Shown in pieces: positions 17,860 to 26,379 of a stretch of 64,000 bases of DNA. Source of the stretch: Flammeovirgaceae bacterium BBD 1991-12. Its GTDB lineage: Bacteria > Bacteroidota > Bacteroidia > Cytophagales > Cyclobacteriaceae. The notes under the pieces are model-generated. The model was not told where the DNA came from. It ran no database searches and was given only the letters and a program-made list of their open reading frames with translations. The position numbers were made by a program, and so were the translations under genes. The stretch lies in the NCBI GenBank assembly GCA_001657315.1, contig LYSV01000016.1, positions 1 to 64,000 of the forward strand, in the 5' to 3' direction. The number at the start of each line of letters is the position of its first letter. Within the stretch, counting starts at the first letter, position 1.

Positions 17860-19536
17860 ATGAAACTGAAAGGATTAGGTAATCGGGCTTACAATGTGTT
17901 ATTTCATACGCACACCGTAGCCGGTATAGTGATCAGCTTCGCGCTCTTTGTTATATTCTACGCCGGAGCCTTTGCCCTCTTCAGGCATGAGATTGTACCA
18001 TGGGAAAACGTTGAGGCCCGGCAGGAGATTGACCGGGACATGGACTATGAAAAGGCGCTGGCCAGGGTGGATAGTATCTACCGGTTGGACTGGCACTCCG
18101 TTACAAATGTCCTCTTCCCGGATGAGCACAGTCCTTTCCTAAAAGTATACGGAGCTTTTCATGACACCGACACTACGGTACAGCGCATGGCTGCCTATGT
18201 GACTCCCGGCACCTACCGGGTACAGGATATGCAAGAGCCCGTGACCACAGTGGGGGACACCATCTACTATTTGCACTATTTCCGGCAGATCCCCGTTATT
18301 GGTCTCTACCTCTCCGGATTTGTGGCTTTATTTTTCCTCTTTGCATCTGTTACGGGTATACTGATCCATTGGCGAAACCTGTTCACGAAGTTCTATGCGT
18401 TTATTACCGAAGGGAAATGGAAAGCTATCTGGACCAATGCTCACACCGTACTGGGTGTGATCGGGCTGCCTTTTCAAGTGATGTATGCGGTGACCGGAGC
18501 GTTTTTTGGATTGCTTACTCTTATTTTGCTACCCAGCGTACTTCTTCTCTATGAGGGTGATTCATCGAAAGTCTTTAACAAGATCACCCCGGAAAATACT
18601 ATCGAACCGGACCATGATGCTCCCCTGGCCAAAAACATTAGTCTGTCGAAGCTCAGGGCTAAAGTAAAGGAGCAATATCCTGGTTTCCGTGTCAACCGGG
18701 CAGTTTTACGGAATTACGGGCGATCAGATGCCCTGGTCACCTGGCGCATTGATGATAAAAAAGGTATAGTTTCCAGCGGTAGTATCACCATGTACATGTC
18801 TGATGGTATTATGCTGGAGGAGATAAGTGTGTTACCTCTTAATAAGCCTTATAGCCAGGCGGTGATAGATATGATTGGCAAACTGCATTTTGCTGATTTT
18901 GGCGGTCTGCTCATTAAAATTATCTACTTCGTTCTGGCTATGATCACCTGCTTTATGATCATAAGTGGTGTGCTGATCTGGCGTACGGCTCGTGACAATG
19001 ATCAATACACCTTCAGGCAGCGACTGTTCCATCACAGGGTGACCAAGGTATATCTGGCCATTTGCCTCAGTATGTTCCCGGCCTTTGCCATCATTTTCAT
19101 AGCCAACAAGCTGGTCCCCATGGATATGGTAAACCGGGTCAGCATGGTAAATACGGTGTTTTTCACAAGCTGGCTGCTGCTTACTGTCATGGGGCTGTTT
19201 TGGAACAGCTACGCACGGCAAAACAAAACCTATCTACTCATAGGGGGAGCTTTATCCCTATGTGTCCCTCTGGCTAATGGGGCGATCACGGGAGACTGGT
19301 TCTGGGAGACGTGGCAAACGTTCCGTTGGGTAGCTTATGTGGATGTATTCTGGATAGTAACCGGTTTGATCTCCATTTACATGGCAGTATGGGTGCTCAG
19401 GGTGCATAAAAAATCGGATAGACCAGTTTATGAACATTCACCTGTCCAAAAGAAAAAGGACCTGATAAGAAATCCTCTTCCAAAGGTCAAACCGAAGCTG
19501 GAACCGCAACTTACCCTGAACAGGAAAGAGGTTTAG
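17860..19536 (+). CDS. PepSY-associated transmembrane protein (PiuB-like ferric reductase candidate)
   Basis: An inner-membrane protein of about 558 aa with eight helices and a PepSY-type periplasmic region. The first helix follows the conserved 'FHTHTVAGIVISFALFVIFY' segment; 'NAHTVLGVIGLPFQVMYAVT' is the second conserved His-containing helix start, and FGGLLIKIIYFVLAMITCFM a later one. Paired histidines in helices suggest haem binding, in line with the proposed role of these proteins in reducing ferric siderophores at the inner membrane. The frame is open from 17743, but ATG at 17860, after the previous stop, matches the family's N-terminus and was chosen. The C-terminal 35 residues are basic. 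Last gene of the iron-uptake run. Confidence 0.82.
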   Translation: MKLKGLGNRAYNVLFHTHTVAGIVISFALFVIFYAGAFALFRHEIVPWENVEARQEIDRDMDYEKALARVDSIYRLDWHSVTNVLFPDEHSPFLKVYGAFHDTDTTVQRMAAYVTPGTYRVQDMQEPVTTVGDTIYYLHYFRQIPVIGLYLSGFVALFFLFASVTGILIHWRNLFTKFYAFITEGKWKAIWTNAHTVLGVIGLPFQVMYAVTGAFFGLLTLILLPSVLLLYEGDSSKVFNKITPENTIEPDHDAPLAKNISLSKLRAKVKEQYPGFRVNRAVLRNYGRSDALVTWRIDDKKGIVSSGSITMYMSDGIMLEEISVLPLNKPYSQAVIDMIGKLHFADFGGLLIKIIYFVLAMITCFMIISGVLIWRTARDNDQYTFRQRLFHHRVTKVYLAICLSMFPAFAIIFIANKLVPMDMVNRVSMVNTVFFTSWLLLTVMGLFWNSYARQNKTYLLIGGALSLCVPLANGAITGDWFWETWQTFRWVAYVDVFWIVTGLISIYMAVWVLRVHKKSDRPVYEHSPVQKKKDLIRNPLPKVKPKLEPQLTLNRKEV

Positions 19537-19723
19537 AGATCGGGTTTTTAGTACTTTCGGTTCTTCATGAATCGTCTGGCTTAAGCCAGCTTACAAAATA
19601 TTGTTTGACCTGACTACTACTCCAAATTTAGTCTTGTTACAAATTACTCTAAAAAGGCCCGGGGAGGAACTATCATCAGCGATTGGTTTTTCTTTATATA
19701 AGAATCAAACCAATTTTTCAATT

Positions 19724-19951
19724 ATGGAAACAAGCTGTCGAAACTGTAACTACTGGCACCCTGAAGCCGCTGTGGTGGCCGACAAAAAGGATTATGGTGA
19801 GTGCAACAAGCTCAGCCATTTGGAATCGAAGATGGACCCGAGTTATATCATACCTGTTCTCAACGAGGGAAGGGCCATTGACAAAAATGCCAAAACAATT
19901 GAGTTTATCACCGGTGCAAACTTTGGTTGTAACCAATTCGCCAGTGCCTAA
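19724..19951 (+). CDS. 75-aa four-cysteine protein
   Basis: A small protein starting METSCRNCNYWHPE. Four cysteines (C5, C8, C27, C69: CxxC, then two singles) suggest a metal-binding or iron-sulphur fold. No signal peptide. The frame extends upstream to 19601, but that part has no family-like sequence; the ATG at 19724 follows an A/T-rich leader and puts the CxxC at the N-terminus, so I chose it. A strong terminator follows at 19987-20030, so it is a single-gene transcript. I do not recognise the family; it sits at the end of the iron-uptake cluster. Confidence 0.65.
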   Translation: METSCRNCNYWHPEAAVVADKKDYGECNKLSHLESKMDPSYIIPVLNEGRAIDKNAKTIEFITGANFGCNQFASA

Positions 19952-19986
19952 CTCATACTGTCTGTTTCACACTGGTGAATTTCAAT

Positions 19987-20030
19987 AAAGAAGTCGTCTG
20001 AATAAGTAGAGAGACGACTTCTTTGTTTTT
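19987..20030 (+). terminator. Strong rho-independent terminator
   Basis: A 13-bp perfect stem (AAAGAAGTCGTCT at 19987-19999, AGACGACTTCTTT at 20012-20024) with a 12-nt loop and a GTTTTT tail ends the transcript of the four-cysteine gene. Confidence 0.85.
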
Positions 20031-20202
20031 AGTTTGGCCAGATGGGCGAAGGGTCCGTCTTTGCCTTTCCAATGCCACCTTAGCCCAAACAAAAGACAAC
20101 GAGGTATTTTATCGGCAGGTAGGAGCTACTATCAAAATTTTGAAAAAATGTATCCTTTCTCAATATTTTGAGTCTACATAACGGATCAAAAAAAACCGTA
20201 AA

Positions 20203-20334
20203 ATGGATAAGAAGAAAAAGAACTGTGAATGTACCCGTTGTGAATGTGTCAAATGTGATTGTACAAATTGCGAAAAAGGCGATTGCCAGTGTGAAACCTG
20301 TGTTTGTGAAAAGTGTTCTTGTTGTCAACATTGA
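20203..20334 (+). CDS. 43-aa metallothionein-like cysteine-rich peptide
   Basis: A 43-residue frame (ATG 20203, TGA 20332-20334) starts MDKKKKNCECTRCECVKCDC and ends CEKCSCCQH. It holds 14 cysteines, a third of its length, spaced as repeated CxC and CxxC units (C8, 10, 13, 15, 18, 20, 23, 28, 30, 33, 35, 38, 40, 41), with no aromatic residue and many Lys/Glu. That composition is diagnostic of metallothionein-like binding of thiophilic metals (Zn, Cu, Cd), though it matches no bacterial metallothionein family I can name. It lies 42 bases before a SigZ gene that itself ends in a cysteine cluster, suggesting a two-gene operon for metal or thiol stress. Confidence 0.7.
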   Translation: MDKKKKNCECTRCECVKCDCTNCEKGDCQCETCVCEKCSCCQH

Positions 20335-20376
20335 GAAAGATTGGAGTCCCTTAAACCTTCTTCAGGATACTGCTAA

Positions 20377-20919
20377 ATGAAACCAAAGACAGTTGATATC
20401 TGGAATGAATACTATACAGAAGTTTTCTTTTTTGTCCTGAAAAGGGTAAAAAGTAAAGATGACGCCAATGAAGTTATTCAGAACTCCTTTATCAGGATCC
20501 ATAGCAACCTTCATACGGTAAGACAGGTTTCCAAAATAAGATCCTGGATTTTTCAGGTGGTCAGGAATGAACTGGTAAACTTTTACAACCAAAACAAAAA
20601 AACAATAGCGTTTCCAGGTTTGGAACCCGGGCTATGGACTCAAAGGCAACCTGACGATCTGTGCTGTTTTGACAGATTTGTCAACGAGCTTCCGGGAAAG
20701 TACAAGGATGTGGTTATTCAGGTATATTTTGAAGGCAAAAAACTTTCAGAGGCTGCTAAAGAGCTGGAGATTAGTTTGTCCAATGTCAAGGCCAGGGTCA
20801 GGAGAGGGAAGAGCATGCTAAAAGAAAGGTTTAAAAATTGCTGTAAATTCGGCATTGACAAAAATGGCAAACTTACAGGGGATCCAAATTGTGCCGTTTG
20901 TGGCCAGGTGTATCTGTAG
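20377..20919 (+). CDS. sigZ: ECF-type RNA polymerase sigma factor SigZ
   Basis: A 180-aa sigma-70 family factor. Region 2 spans about residues 5-70 (VDIWNEYYTEVFFFVLKRVK, then 'RSWIFQVVRNELVNFY') and region 4 about residues 95-150 (FVNELPGKYKDVVIQVYFEG, then LSEAAKELEISLSNVKARVR). The C-terminal tail has the SigZ hallmark 'CCKFGIDKNGKLTGDPNC' followed by AVCG, four cysteines that may bind a metal. No anti-sigma gene is adjacent; instead a 14-Cys peptide gene precedes it, which may supply the sensing or the metal buffer. The promoter recognised is unknown. Confidence 0.87.
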   Translation: MKPKTVDIWNEYYTEVFFFVLKRVKSKDDANEVIQNSFIRIHSNLHTVRQVSKIRSWIFQVVRNELVNFYNQNKKTIAFPGLEPGLWTQRQPDDLCCFDRFVNELPGKYKDVVIQVYFEGKKLSEAAKELEISLSNVKARVRRGKSMLKERFKNCCKFGIDKNGKLTGDPNCAVCGQVYL

Positions 20920-20954
20920 TTTACTCTTTTGGACCTTAAAGAATAGAAAGGGGA

Positions 20955-21938
20955 TTACACCTTCAACTCTCCCGGTGAAAAACCGTACCAGCGCTTGAAA
21001 GCAGTACTAAAATGCTGTGGATTTTTGTACCCGATCTTTTCTGATACTTCTGTTACTGTCAAGCCATCCTCCGACAGCATTTGCTTCGCCCATTCCATTT
21101 TAAGTTCATTCCAATATCCGAATACCGTGGTGCCAAAAAGCTCCTTAAAGCCTTTTTTAAGTGTAAATTCATTGGTACCTACCTGTTGGGCCAGCTCTGT
21201 CAGCGAGAATGATTCGCCAATGTGATTGGATATGATCTCCCTTACCGCATAGAGTTTTTCAAGTTCATGCTTTTTTATACAACGGGGTACCTGGTATGTG
21301 TGGCCGGTAATTTGCTCCAATTGAAGCATAAGTAGCTCTATTACATGGGATTCGAGAAACATTTTCTTAAAATGTCCGGTCCGGTTACAGGTGATGATCT
21401 TCTTGATCACGATCATCATCTGTGGAGTGATGGGAAAGTTGTGAGAAGAAAGTATGCAATTTTTTTTGAGGTCAATAGCCGTACGGAACTTGTCAAATGC
21501 CGGATGTTGAGGCAGGTATTTCCGGAACAACGATGGAAGCAGGTTTACCTCGAATACTTTCATGGGAGACTCGTTGTACCACTCTGACTTTCCCTCGATT
21601 CCATTGACATAGATGAGGTTATGCTCGCTTTTCCCAAAGAAAAGCTCCTCCTTAAGACTACTGGAATGTGTCAGCGCCGCCCCATCCAGCCCGAAGTGCA
21701 TTTCTACGGTTTCCAACTCGGAATCAAAATGAACGAGAGAGGTTCTGGACAGGTTAATTTCTCCAAAGCCAATGTGAAATCCCTCGAAGAATAACTCTTT
21801 GTACGAGCCTTTACCCATGAAGGGGGCAGCGGAGTAGGTGCGTTGTGTGACTATTTCTCCTTCCCCTCTAAAATTTTTGGGGTAAGAGGCCTCTATCGCC
21901 AGTTCGCGCAACTCGTAATCGTATATCCTGGTTTTCAT
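20955..21938 (-). CDS. AraC family regulator of iron/siderophore uptake
   Basis: A 327-aa transcription factor with an N-terminal sensing domain (residues 1-220) and a C-terminal double helix-turn-helix (residues 230-327: FSLTELAQQVGTNEFTLKKG, then VTEVSEKIGYKNPQHFSTAF). This architecture and the 'FFEGFHIGFGEINLSR' and 'ETVEMHFGLDGA' segments resemble PchR-type activators that respond to siderophores. It sits beside the TonB/PepSY uptake genes. A TTTAGA-N5-TCTAAA palindrome with an upstream TATTTTTG -7 element (22038-22045, minus strand) lies 70-105 bases before its start, so it is probably itself iron-repressed. Confidence 0.85.
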   Translation of the reverse strand: MKTRIYDYELRELAIEASYPKNFRGEGEIVTQRTYSAAPFMGKGSYKELFFEGFHIGFGEINLSRTSLVHFDSELETVEMHFGLDGAALTHSSSLKEELFFGKSEHNLIYVNGIEGKSEWYNESPMKVFEVNLLPSLFRKYLPQHPAFDKFRTAIDLKKNCILSSHNFPITPQMMIVIKKIITCNRTGHFKKMFLESHVIELLMLQLEQITGHTYQVPRCIKKHELEKLYAVREIISNHIGESFSLTELAQQVGTNEFTLKKGFKELFGTTVFGYWNELKMEWAKQMLSEDGLTVTEVSEKIGYKNPQHFSTAFKRWYGFSPGELKV

Positions 21939-22010
21939 AAACTTCTTCTGGCGTAAGTTTTATTCCGTTTTGCGTAGATCAATGTGATCATGCACGACCT
22001 ATGTTTGTTA

Positions 22011-22027
22011 TTTAGAATGAATCTAAA
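22011..22027 (-). promoter_or_regulatory. Second iron-box-like palindrome TTTAGA-N5-TCTAAA
   Basis: TTTAGA (22011-22016), five bases, TCTAAA (22022-22027), identical half-sites and spacing to 13498-13514. On the minus strand an exact TAnnTTTG element (22038-22045) precedes it by ten bases, so a repressor would block transcription of the AraC gene; the methyltransferase gene in the other direction could share it. Confidence 0.65.
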
Positions 22028-22150
22028 TAGAAAGATACAAAAATATCATTATCTGTGGAATAACTGACCGGTACTTTTTGAAAGTAACCTTCACAGGTTT
22101 CGAAAGAGTGACGGCTGGTACTTTAACTTACGAATCATATTATTTAAATC

Positions 22151-22732
22151 ATGGACACGCTAATACTGAAAGTTGTTTTTACCGTTTTTTTGTTGTTATG
22201 CATGGTTGTCAGGTATCCGCACGCCAGAAGAAACAAAAATAACCACATTATTTCTGACCGTAAGACGAGGCAGGAAAGAGTACTGCTTGGAGGAGCATTC
22301 CTGGGAATGATGGTATTTCCTATGCTTTATGTTTTTACGGGACTTTTTGAATTTGCGAATTATACACTCCCTATTTACCTGCATGTAACGGGCATGGTCT
22401 TGCTGATCCCTGCACTTTGGCTTTTTTACCGGTCACATAAGGACCTGGGACGTAACTGGTCTGCCACTTTGGAGATCAGGAGTGAACACTCGTTGGTGAC
22501 CAACGGTGTGTATAAGTATATGCGGCACCCTATGTATTCAGCATGTTGGCTATGGGTTATCTGCCAGGCACTCCTGCTCAATAATTTTATTGGGGGGCTT
22601 ACCGGGCTCCTTGCATTTGGTATGCTTTATTTCCTAAGAATAGGTAAGGAAGAGGCCATGATGGAAAGAGAGTTTGGTGAGCAATACCAGACATATAAAT
22701 CATTAACTCACCGGGTTTTACCAAAGTTTTGA
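22151..22732 (+). CDS. Isoprenylcysteine methyltransferase-like membrane protein
   Basis: A 193-aa inner-membrane protein of the PEMT/ICMT family with four to five helices. The SAM-binding signature is present in the C-terminal half: 'LVTNGVYKYMRHPMYSACW' (RHPMY), then 'EEAMMEREFGEQYQTYKSLT' with the conserved EE and Y..Y. Bacterial members methylate unknown lipids or small molecules; none has a prenylated-protein substrate proven here. Divergent from the AraC regulator across an iron-box-like site, so it may modify a siderophore or membrane component under low iron; that is inference. A terminator follows at 22763. Confidence 0.8.
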   Translation: MDTLILKVVFTVFLLLCMVVRYPHARRNKNNHIISDRKTRQERVLLGGAFLGMMVFPMLYVFTGLFEFANYTLPIYLHVTGMVLLIPALWLFYRSHKDLGRNWSATLEIRSEHSLVTNGVYKYMRHPMYSACWLWVICQALLLNNFIGGLTGLLAFGMLYFLRIGKEEAMMEREFGEQYQTYKSLTHRVLPKF

Positions 22733-22762
22733 GTAGAAGTTTAAACGGGACAAAAGTGAAAG

Positions 22763-22788
22763 AGCCTCAGAAATTTCCCGAGGCTTTT
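22763..22788 (+). terminator. Terminator between methyltransferase and ackA (convergent)
   Basis: Stem AGCCTC (22763-22768) / GAGGCT (22780-22785) with an inner GAAATTTC that can pair with itself, followed by TTTT. It lies between two converging genes and probably serves both. Confidence 0.65.
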
Positions 22789-22821
22789 AACTATGAAACA
22801 ATATCCTATGGAATACTGATA

Positions 22822-24018
22822 CTACCCCAATAGCTTTACCGTTTCGTTGGCTATTTCCAGCTCTTCGTTGGTAGGTATCACCAATAGTTTTACGAGGCTA
22901 TCGGCCTGCTGAATTTCCCTGGCAGCTTTTGAATCAACGGCATTGAGTTGCCGGTCCAGCTTAATACCCAGGATATCGAGATCAGCACATACACCTTCCC
23001 GGATAAAGGCGCTGTTTTCGCCAACCCCGGCGGTAAAAATTATGGCATCGATCCTACCTAGAACCACCGCATACGCACCTATGTATTTACGTATCCTGTA
23101 GATATACATGTGGATTGCCAGCTGTGCCAGCGGATCATGATTATCATAGCGATGTAGTATTTCTCTCAGGTCGTTTTCACCCGTGAGGCCTTTTAATCCA
23201 CTTTTTTTATTCAAAAGACTATCCACTTCGTTTAGATCCATTTTCAACGTCTTACCTAAGAAAAGTATGAGTGACGGATCAAAATCACCGGGCCGGGACC
23301 CCATGATCAGCCCGCCCATGGGCGTAAGCCCCATCGATGTGTCAACACTTTTACCTTCCTTGACTGCAGTCATACTACAGCCATTTCCCAGGTGGATCGA
23401 TATGGCGTTGAACCTGACAAGATCAATGCCAAGGAACCGTGCTCCTTCCCACGCTACGTATTGATGTGATGTTCCATGAAAGCCGTAAGCGCGAAGCCCG
23501 TGTTCGTTATAAAGCTCGTTCGGCACAGCATAGCGATAAACATAATCAGGTAATGTTTGATGAAAGGCAGTATCAAAAACGGCTACCTGTTTAGCATTTG
23601 GGAAAACACGCATAGCTACTTCAATGCCCGTTATATTGGCAGGATTATGCAAAGGAGCCAGATACGACAGATCTCGCAGTTCACCCAGTATCTCTTCTGA
23701 ATGGATAAGCGTAGGCGCGCTGAATTTTTCTCCTCCATGAACCACACGGTGCCCGACGGCCTGGATCTCGTCCGTATCATGAACCACCGCATTTTTTCCC
23801 TTCAGTAGCAGCGATGCAACTTCTTCCAGCGCTATTTGATGGTTAGATACTTCTATTTCATAGCTGATGGACTGCCCGGTAAGGAGATCATGTTTTACCC
23901 GGCCCATGGTTTCGCCGATTTTTTCTACCAATCCGGATACCAGGACTTTCTTGTCCGGGAATTCAAACAGCTGGTATTTTAACGAAGAACTGCCGGCATT
24001 TAAGATCAGGATTTTCAT
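22822..24018 (-). CDS. ackA: Acetate kinase
   Basis: A 398-aa cytoplasmic enzyme interconverting acetyl phosphate + ADP and acetate + ATP. The N-terminal ILNAGSSSLKYQLFEFP (substrate Asn), 'HRVVHGGEKFSAP', 'FDTAFHQTLPDYVYRYAVP', the phosphate loop 'ISIHLGNGCSMTAV' and 'TPMGGLIMGSRPGDFDPSLI' are all intact, as is the C-terminal 'IIFTAGVGENSAFIRE'. Its start overlaps the end of pta by 4 bases, so the two are translated together. Full length with all key residues. Confidence 0.97.
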   Translation of the reverse strand: MKILILNAGSSSLKYQLFEFPDKKVLVSGLVEKIGETMGRVKHDLLTGQSISYEIEVSNHQIALEEVASLLLKGKNAVVHDTDEIQAVGHRVVHGGEKFSAPTLIHSEEILGELRDLSYLAPLHNPANITGIEVAMRVFPNAKQVAVFDTAFHQTLPDYVYRYAVPNELYNEHGLRAYGFHGTSHQYVAWEGARFLGIDLVRFNAISIHLGNGCSMTAVKEGKSVDTSMGLTPMGGLIMGSRPGDFDPSLILFLGKTLKMDLNEVDSLLNKKSGLKGLTGENDLREILHRYDNHDPLAQLAIHMYIYRIRKYIGAYAVVLGRIDAIIFTAGVGENSAFIREGVCADLDILGIKLDRQLNAVDSKAAREIQQADSLVKLLVIPTNEELEIANETVKLLG

Positions 24019-26126
24019 GCCAGTGAGGTTTCATTTTGTGCCTGGATGGCTGTTATGATCACGGTATTCACAATATCGGCGACTGTGCAACCCCTGCTGA
24101 GATCATTGACCGGCCTGTTCAGGCCCTGAAGTACCGGGCCGATCGCTATAGCACCGGTTTCCCGCTGTATCGCTTTGTAGGTATTGTTTCCGGTATTCAG
24201 GTCGGGAAAGATAAGCACCGATGCCTGGCCAGCTACTTCTGATCCCGGCATTTTCTTTAACCCGACTTCTGAATCCACCGCAGCATCGTATTGAATGGGG
24301 CCTTCAATTTTGAGGTCTGGATTTGAAGCCCTGACAATATGGGTGGCCTCCCTCACCTTTTCTACGTCGGCCCCTTTACCTGACTCTCCTGATGAATAGG
24401 AAAGCATAGCTATTTTTGGTTCTATACCGAACGCCACAGCAGTTTCAGCAGAGGATGTCGCAATTTCTGCCAGTTGCTGAGCGTTTGGATTTGGGTTTAT
24501 TGCACAATCCCCATAGACCAGAACGCGGTCGTCGAGGCACATAAAGAATACGGACGACACGACTGAAAACCCGGGTTTTGTTTTTACAAATTGCAGTGCC
24601 GGGCGTATGGTATGTTGAGTGGTGTGAACCGCCCCGGATACCATGCCATCAACATCACCCTGGTACACCATCATAGTACCAAAATACGAGACATCACTCA
24701 TTACATCCCTTGCCATATCCATGTTCACGCCTTTATGCTTACGTAGCTCATAAAAGCCAGTGGCATAGGCTTCAAACTGTTCTGAGAGACGAGGGTCCAG
24801 GATCGAGATTTTGGAGATGTCAATATGGAGGCCTTGTTTGGCTATCTTTTGAATGATCTTATCCTTATTTCCCAAAAGCGTGATCGTTACCGCATTCTCC
24901 TCAGCCAGGATCTCAGTAGCTTTAAGTATTCGGTCATCTTCACCTTCAGCCAGCACTATTCTCTTCTTGTGTCTTTTTGCTTTCTGCGTCAGATTGTATT
25001 GGAACATGCGAGGCGTCATTCCACGAACTTTCACTTTGCTGAACCGCTCAACTATTTTCTCTGCATCTATATGCGTTTCGAAGAATCGTAAACTCTCCGT
25101 TATTTTCTTTCCATTCTCTGGTGTGATGTGAGAATGGATCTGGCTGAGTTTGGTAGCAGTTTCATACGTGTTGGACCTGACCGAAAGTATGGGTACCCGG
25201 GGTGGCAGGCCGTCCAGGAGCTTGAGGATAGAGGCCTCAGGTTTAAGACCGGTGGTTAGTACTATAGCAGAGATTCTCGGGTAATTAACGGAACGGTGAG
25301 CCTGCAATGTGCCCAGAATGATCTCTCCCCTGTCACCGGGTGTAATGATCAGGCAATTATCCGATATTTTGGTCAGGTAGTTTTCCAGTTTCATGGCTGC
25401 TATGGAATATCCGAAGACTGAATTTTTCAGTTGATCCTCTCCATACAGCACTTCGGCATTCAAATAATCAACCACCTCCTTCACGGTAGGGCTTTTAAGT
25501 ACTTCATTCTGAGGAATAACAGAGAGGAAAAGATCTTTTATGACCAGATCCTGTTCCATGCTTTTGTAAAGACTTTCGGCCTGTTCAGCTTTGGCCTTAT
25601 TCAAAATAGCACCTACTACCTGGCAATCATTATCAACGAAACTTTCCATTGCGATCTGGATCGGATTAATGACCTCTTCCTCTGACCGATCCAGATCAGC
25701 CCTGCCAACGATCAATACCGGACTTCCCAAATTCCTGGCAATCTCTACATTGAGCCCAAATTCAAAATTGCTGCTCTCGGAAATAAAGTCCGTGCCCTCA
25801 CATATGATGAAGTCACTCTTTTCTTCCAGCGCTTTATACATACGGATGATCTTATCCAAAAGCCTGGAGGTGCCCCCACGAGATATAAGTTCCTGTGCTT
25901 CTCTGGTGCGGAAGGCATATGTTTCCTGATAATCCTGATCTAAATTGAACTGAGTTAATAAAAGATCGATGTTTTTGTCTCTTTTTGCTTTGGAATCCGA
26001 AGTGATTATGGGCCGAAAAACAGAAACCCTTCTTGTCTTTTTCAGGATATGTTCGGTTATACCTAAGGCGATAAGGGATTTGCCACAATACGCTTCTGCG
26101 GAGGTGATATATATTGATTTTGACAT
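24015..26126 (-). CDS. pta: Phosphate acetyltransferase (long form)
   Basis: A 703-aa enzyme exchanging acetyl-CoA and acetyl phosphate. It is the long form: an N-terminal P-loop domain related to dethiobiotin synthetase (residues 1-190, SAEAYCGKSLIALG), a DRTGG domain (about 215-325) and the C-terminal PTA_PTB catalytic domain (about 375-700: RIVLAEGEDDRILKATEILA, then 'DGMVSGAVHTTQHTIRPALQ', 'MLSYSSGESGKGADVEKVRE' and 'NTYKAIQRETGAIAIGPVLQ'). With ackA it forms the acetate overflow/assimilation pathway. Start at 26126 gives the usual MSKSIYITSAEAYCGKS. Confidence 0.96.
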   Translation of the reverse strand: MSKSIYITSAEAYCGKSLIALGITEHILKKTRRVSVFRPIITSDSKAKRDKNIDLLLTQFNLDQDYQETYAFRTREAQELISRGGTSRLLDKIIRMYKALEEKSDFIICEGTDFISESSNFEFGLNVEIARNLGSPVLIVGRADLDRSEEEVINPIQIAMESFVDNDCQVVGAILNKAKAEQAESLYKSMEQDLVIKDLFLSVIPQNEVLKSPTVKEVVDYLNAEVLYGEDQLKNSVFGYSIAAMKLENYLTKISDNCLIITPGDRGEIILGTLQAHRSVNYPRISAIVLTTGLKPEASILKLLDGLPPRVPILSVRSNTYETATKLSQIHSHITPENGKKITESLRFFETHIDAEKIVERFSKVKVRGMTPRMFQYNLTQKAKRHKKRIVLAEGEDDRILKATEILAEENAVTITLLGNKDKIIQKIAKQGLHIDISKISILDPRLSEQFEAYATGFYELRKHKGVNMDMARDVMSDVSYFGTMMVYQGDVDGMVSGAVHTTQHTIRPALQFVKTKPGFSVVSSVFFMCLDDRVLVYGDCAINPNPNAQQLAEIATSSAETAVAFGIEPKIAMLSYSSGESGKGADVEKVREATHIVRASNPDLKIEGPIQYDAAVDSEVGLKKMPGSEVAGQASVLIFPDLNTGNNTYKAIQRETGAIAIGPVLQGLNRPVNDLSRGCTVADIVNTVIITAIQAQNETSLA

Positions 26127-26379
26127 GTTTCAGGGTAATGAGCTTCTCACCCGTGAATATAGGATTCTTTAACATTGCACTTGTTTGGTGAGCAACTATT
26201 TTTTTAGGTTCCACGCACTATAGGATACAGTAAACACAACCACTGGTTCAGGCTCCATCTTTTCCCCAAAATGAAGTATAAATTTTACCCATAGAGCAGA
26301 GCATGACAAAGCCTGAGCGTTTCACTTAATCTGGTCAAGAGCAGTATGTCTGATCAATCAGAAATCAGATGAAGGGTCT

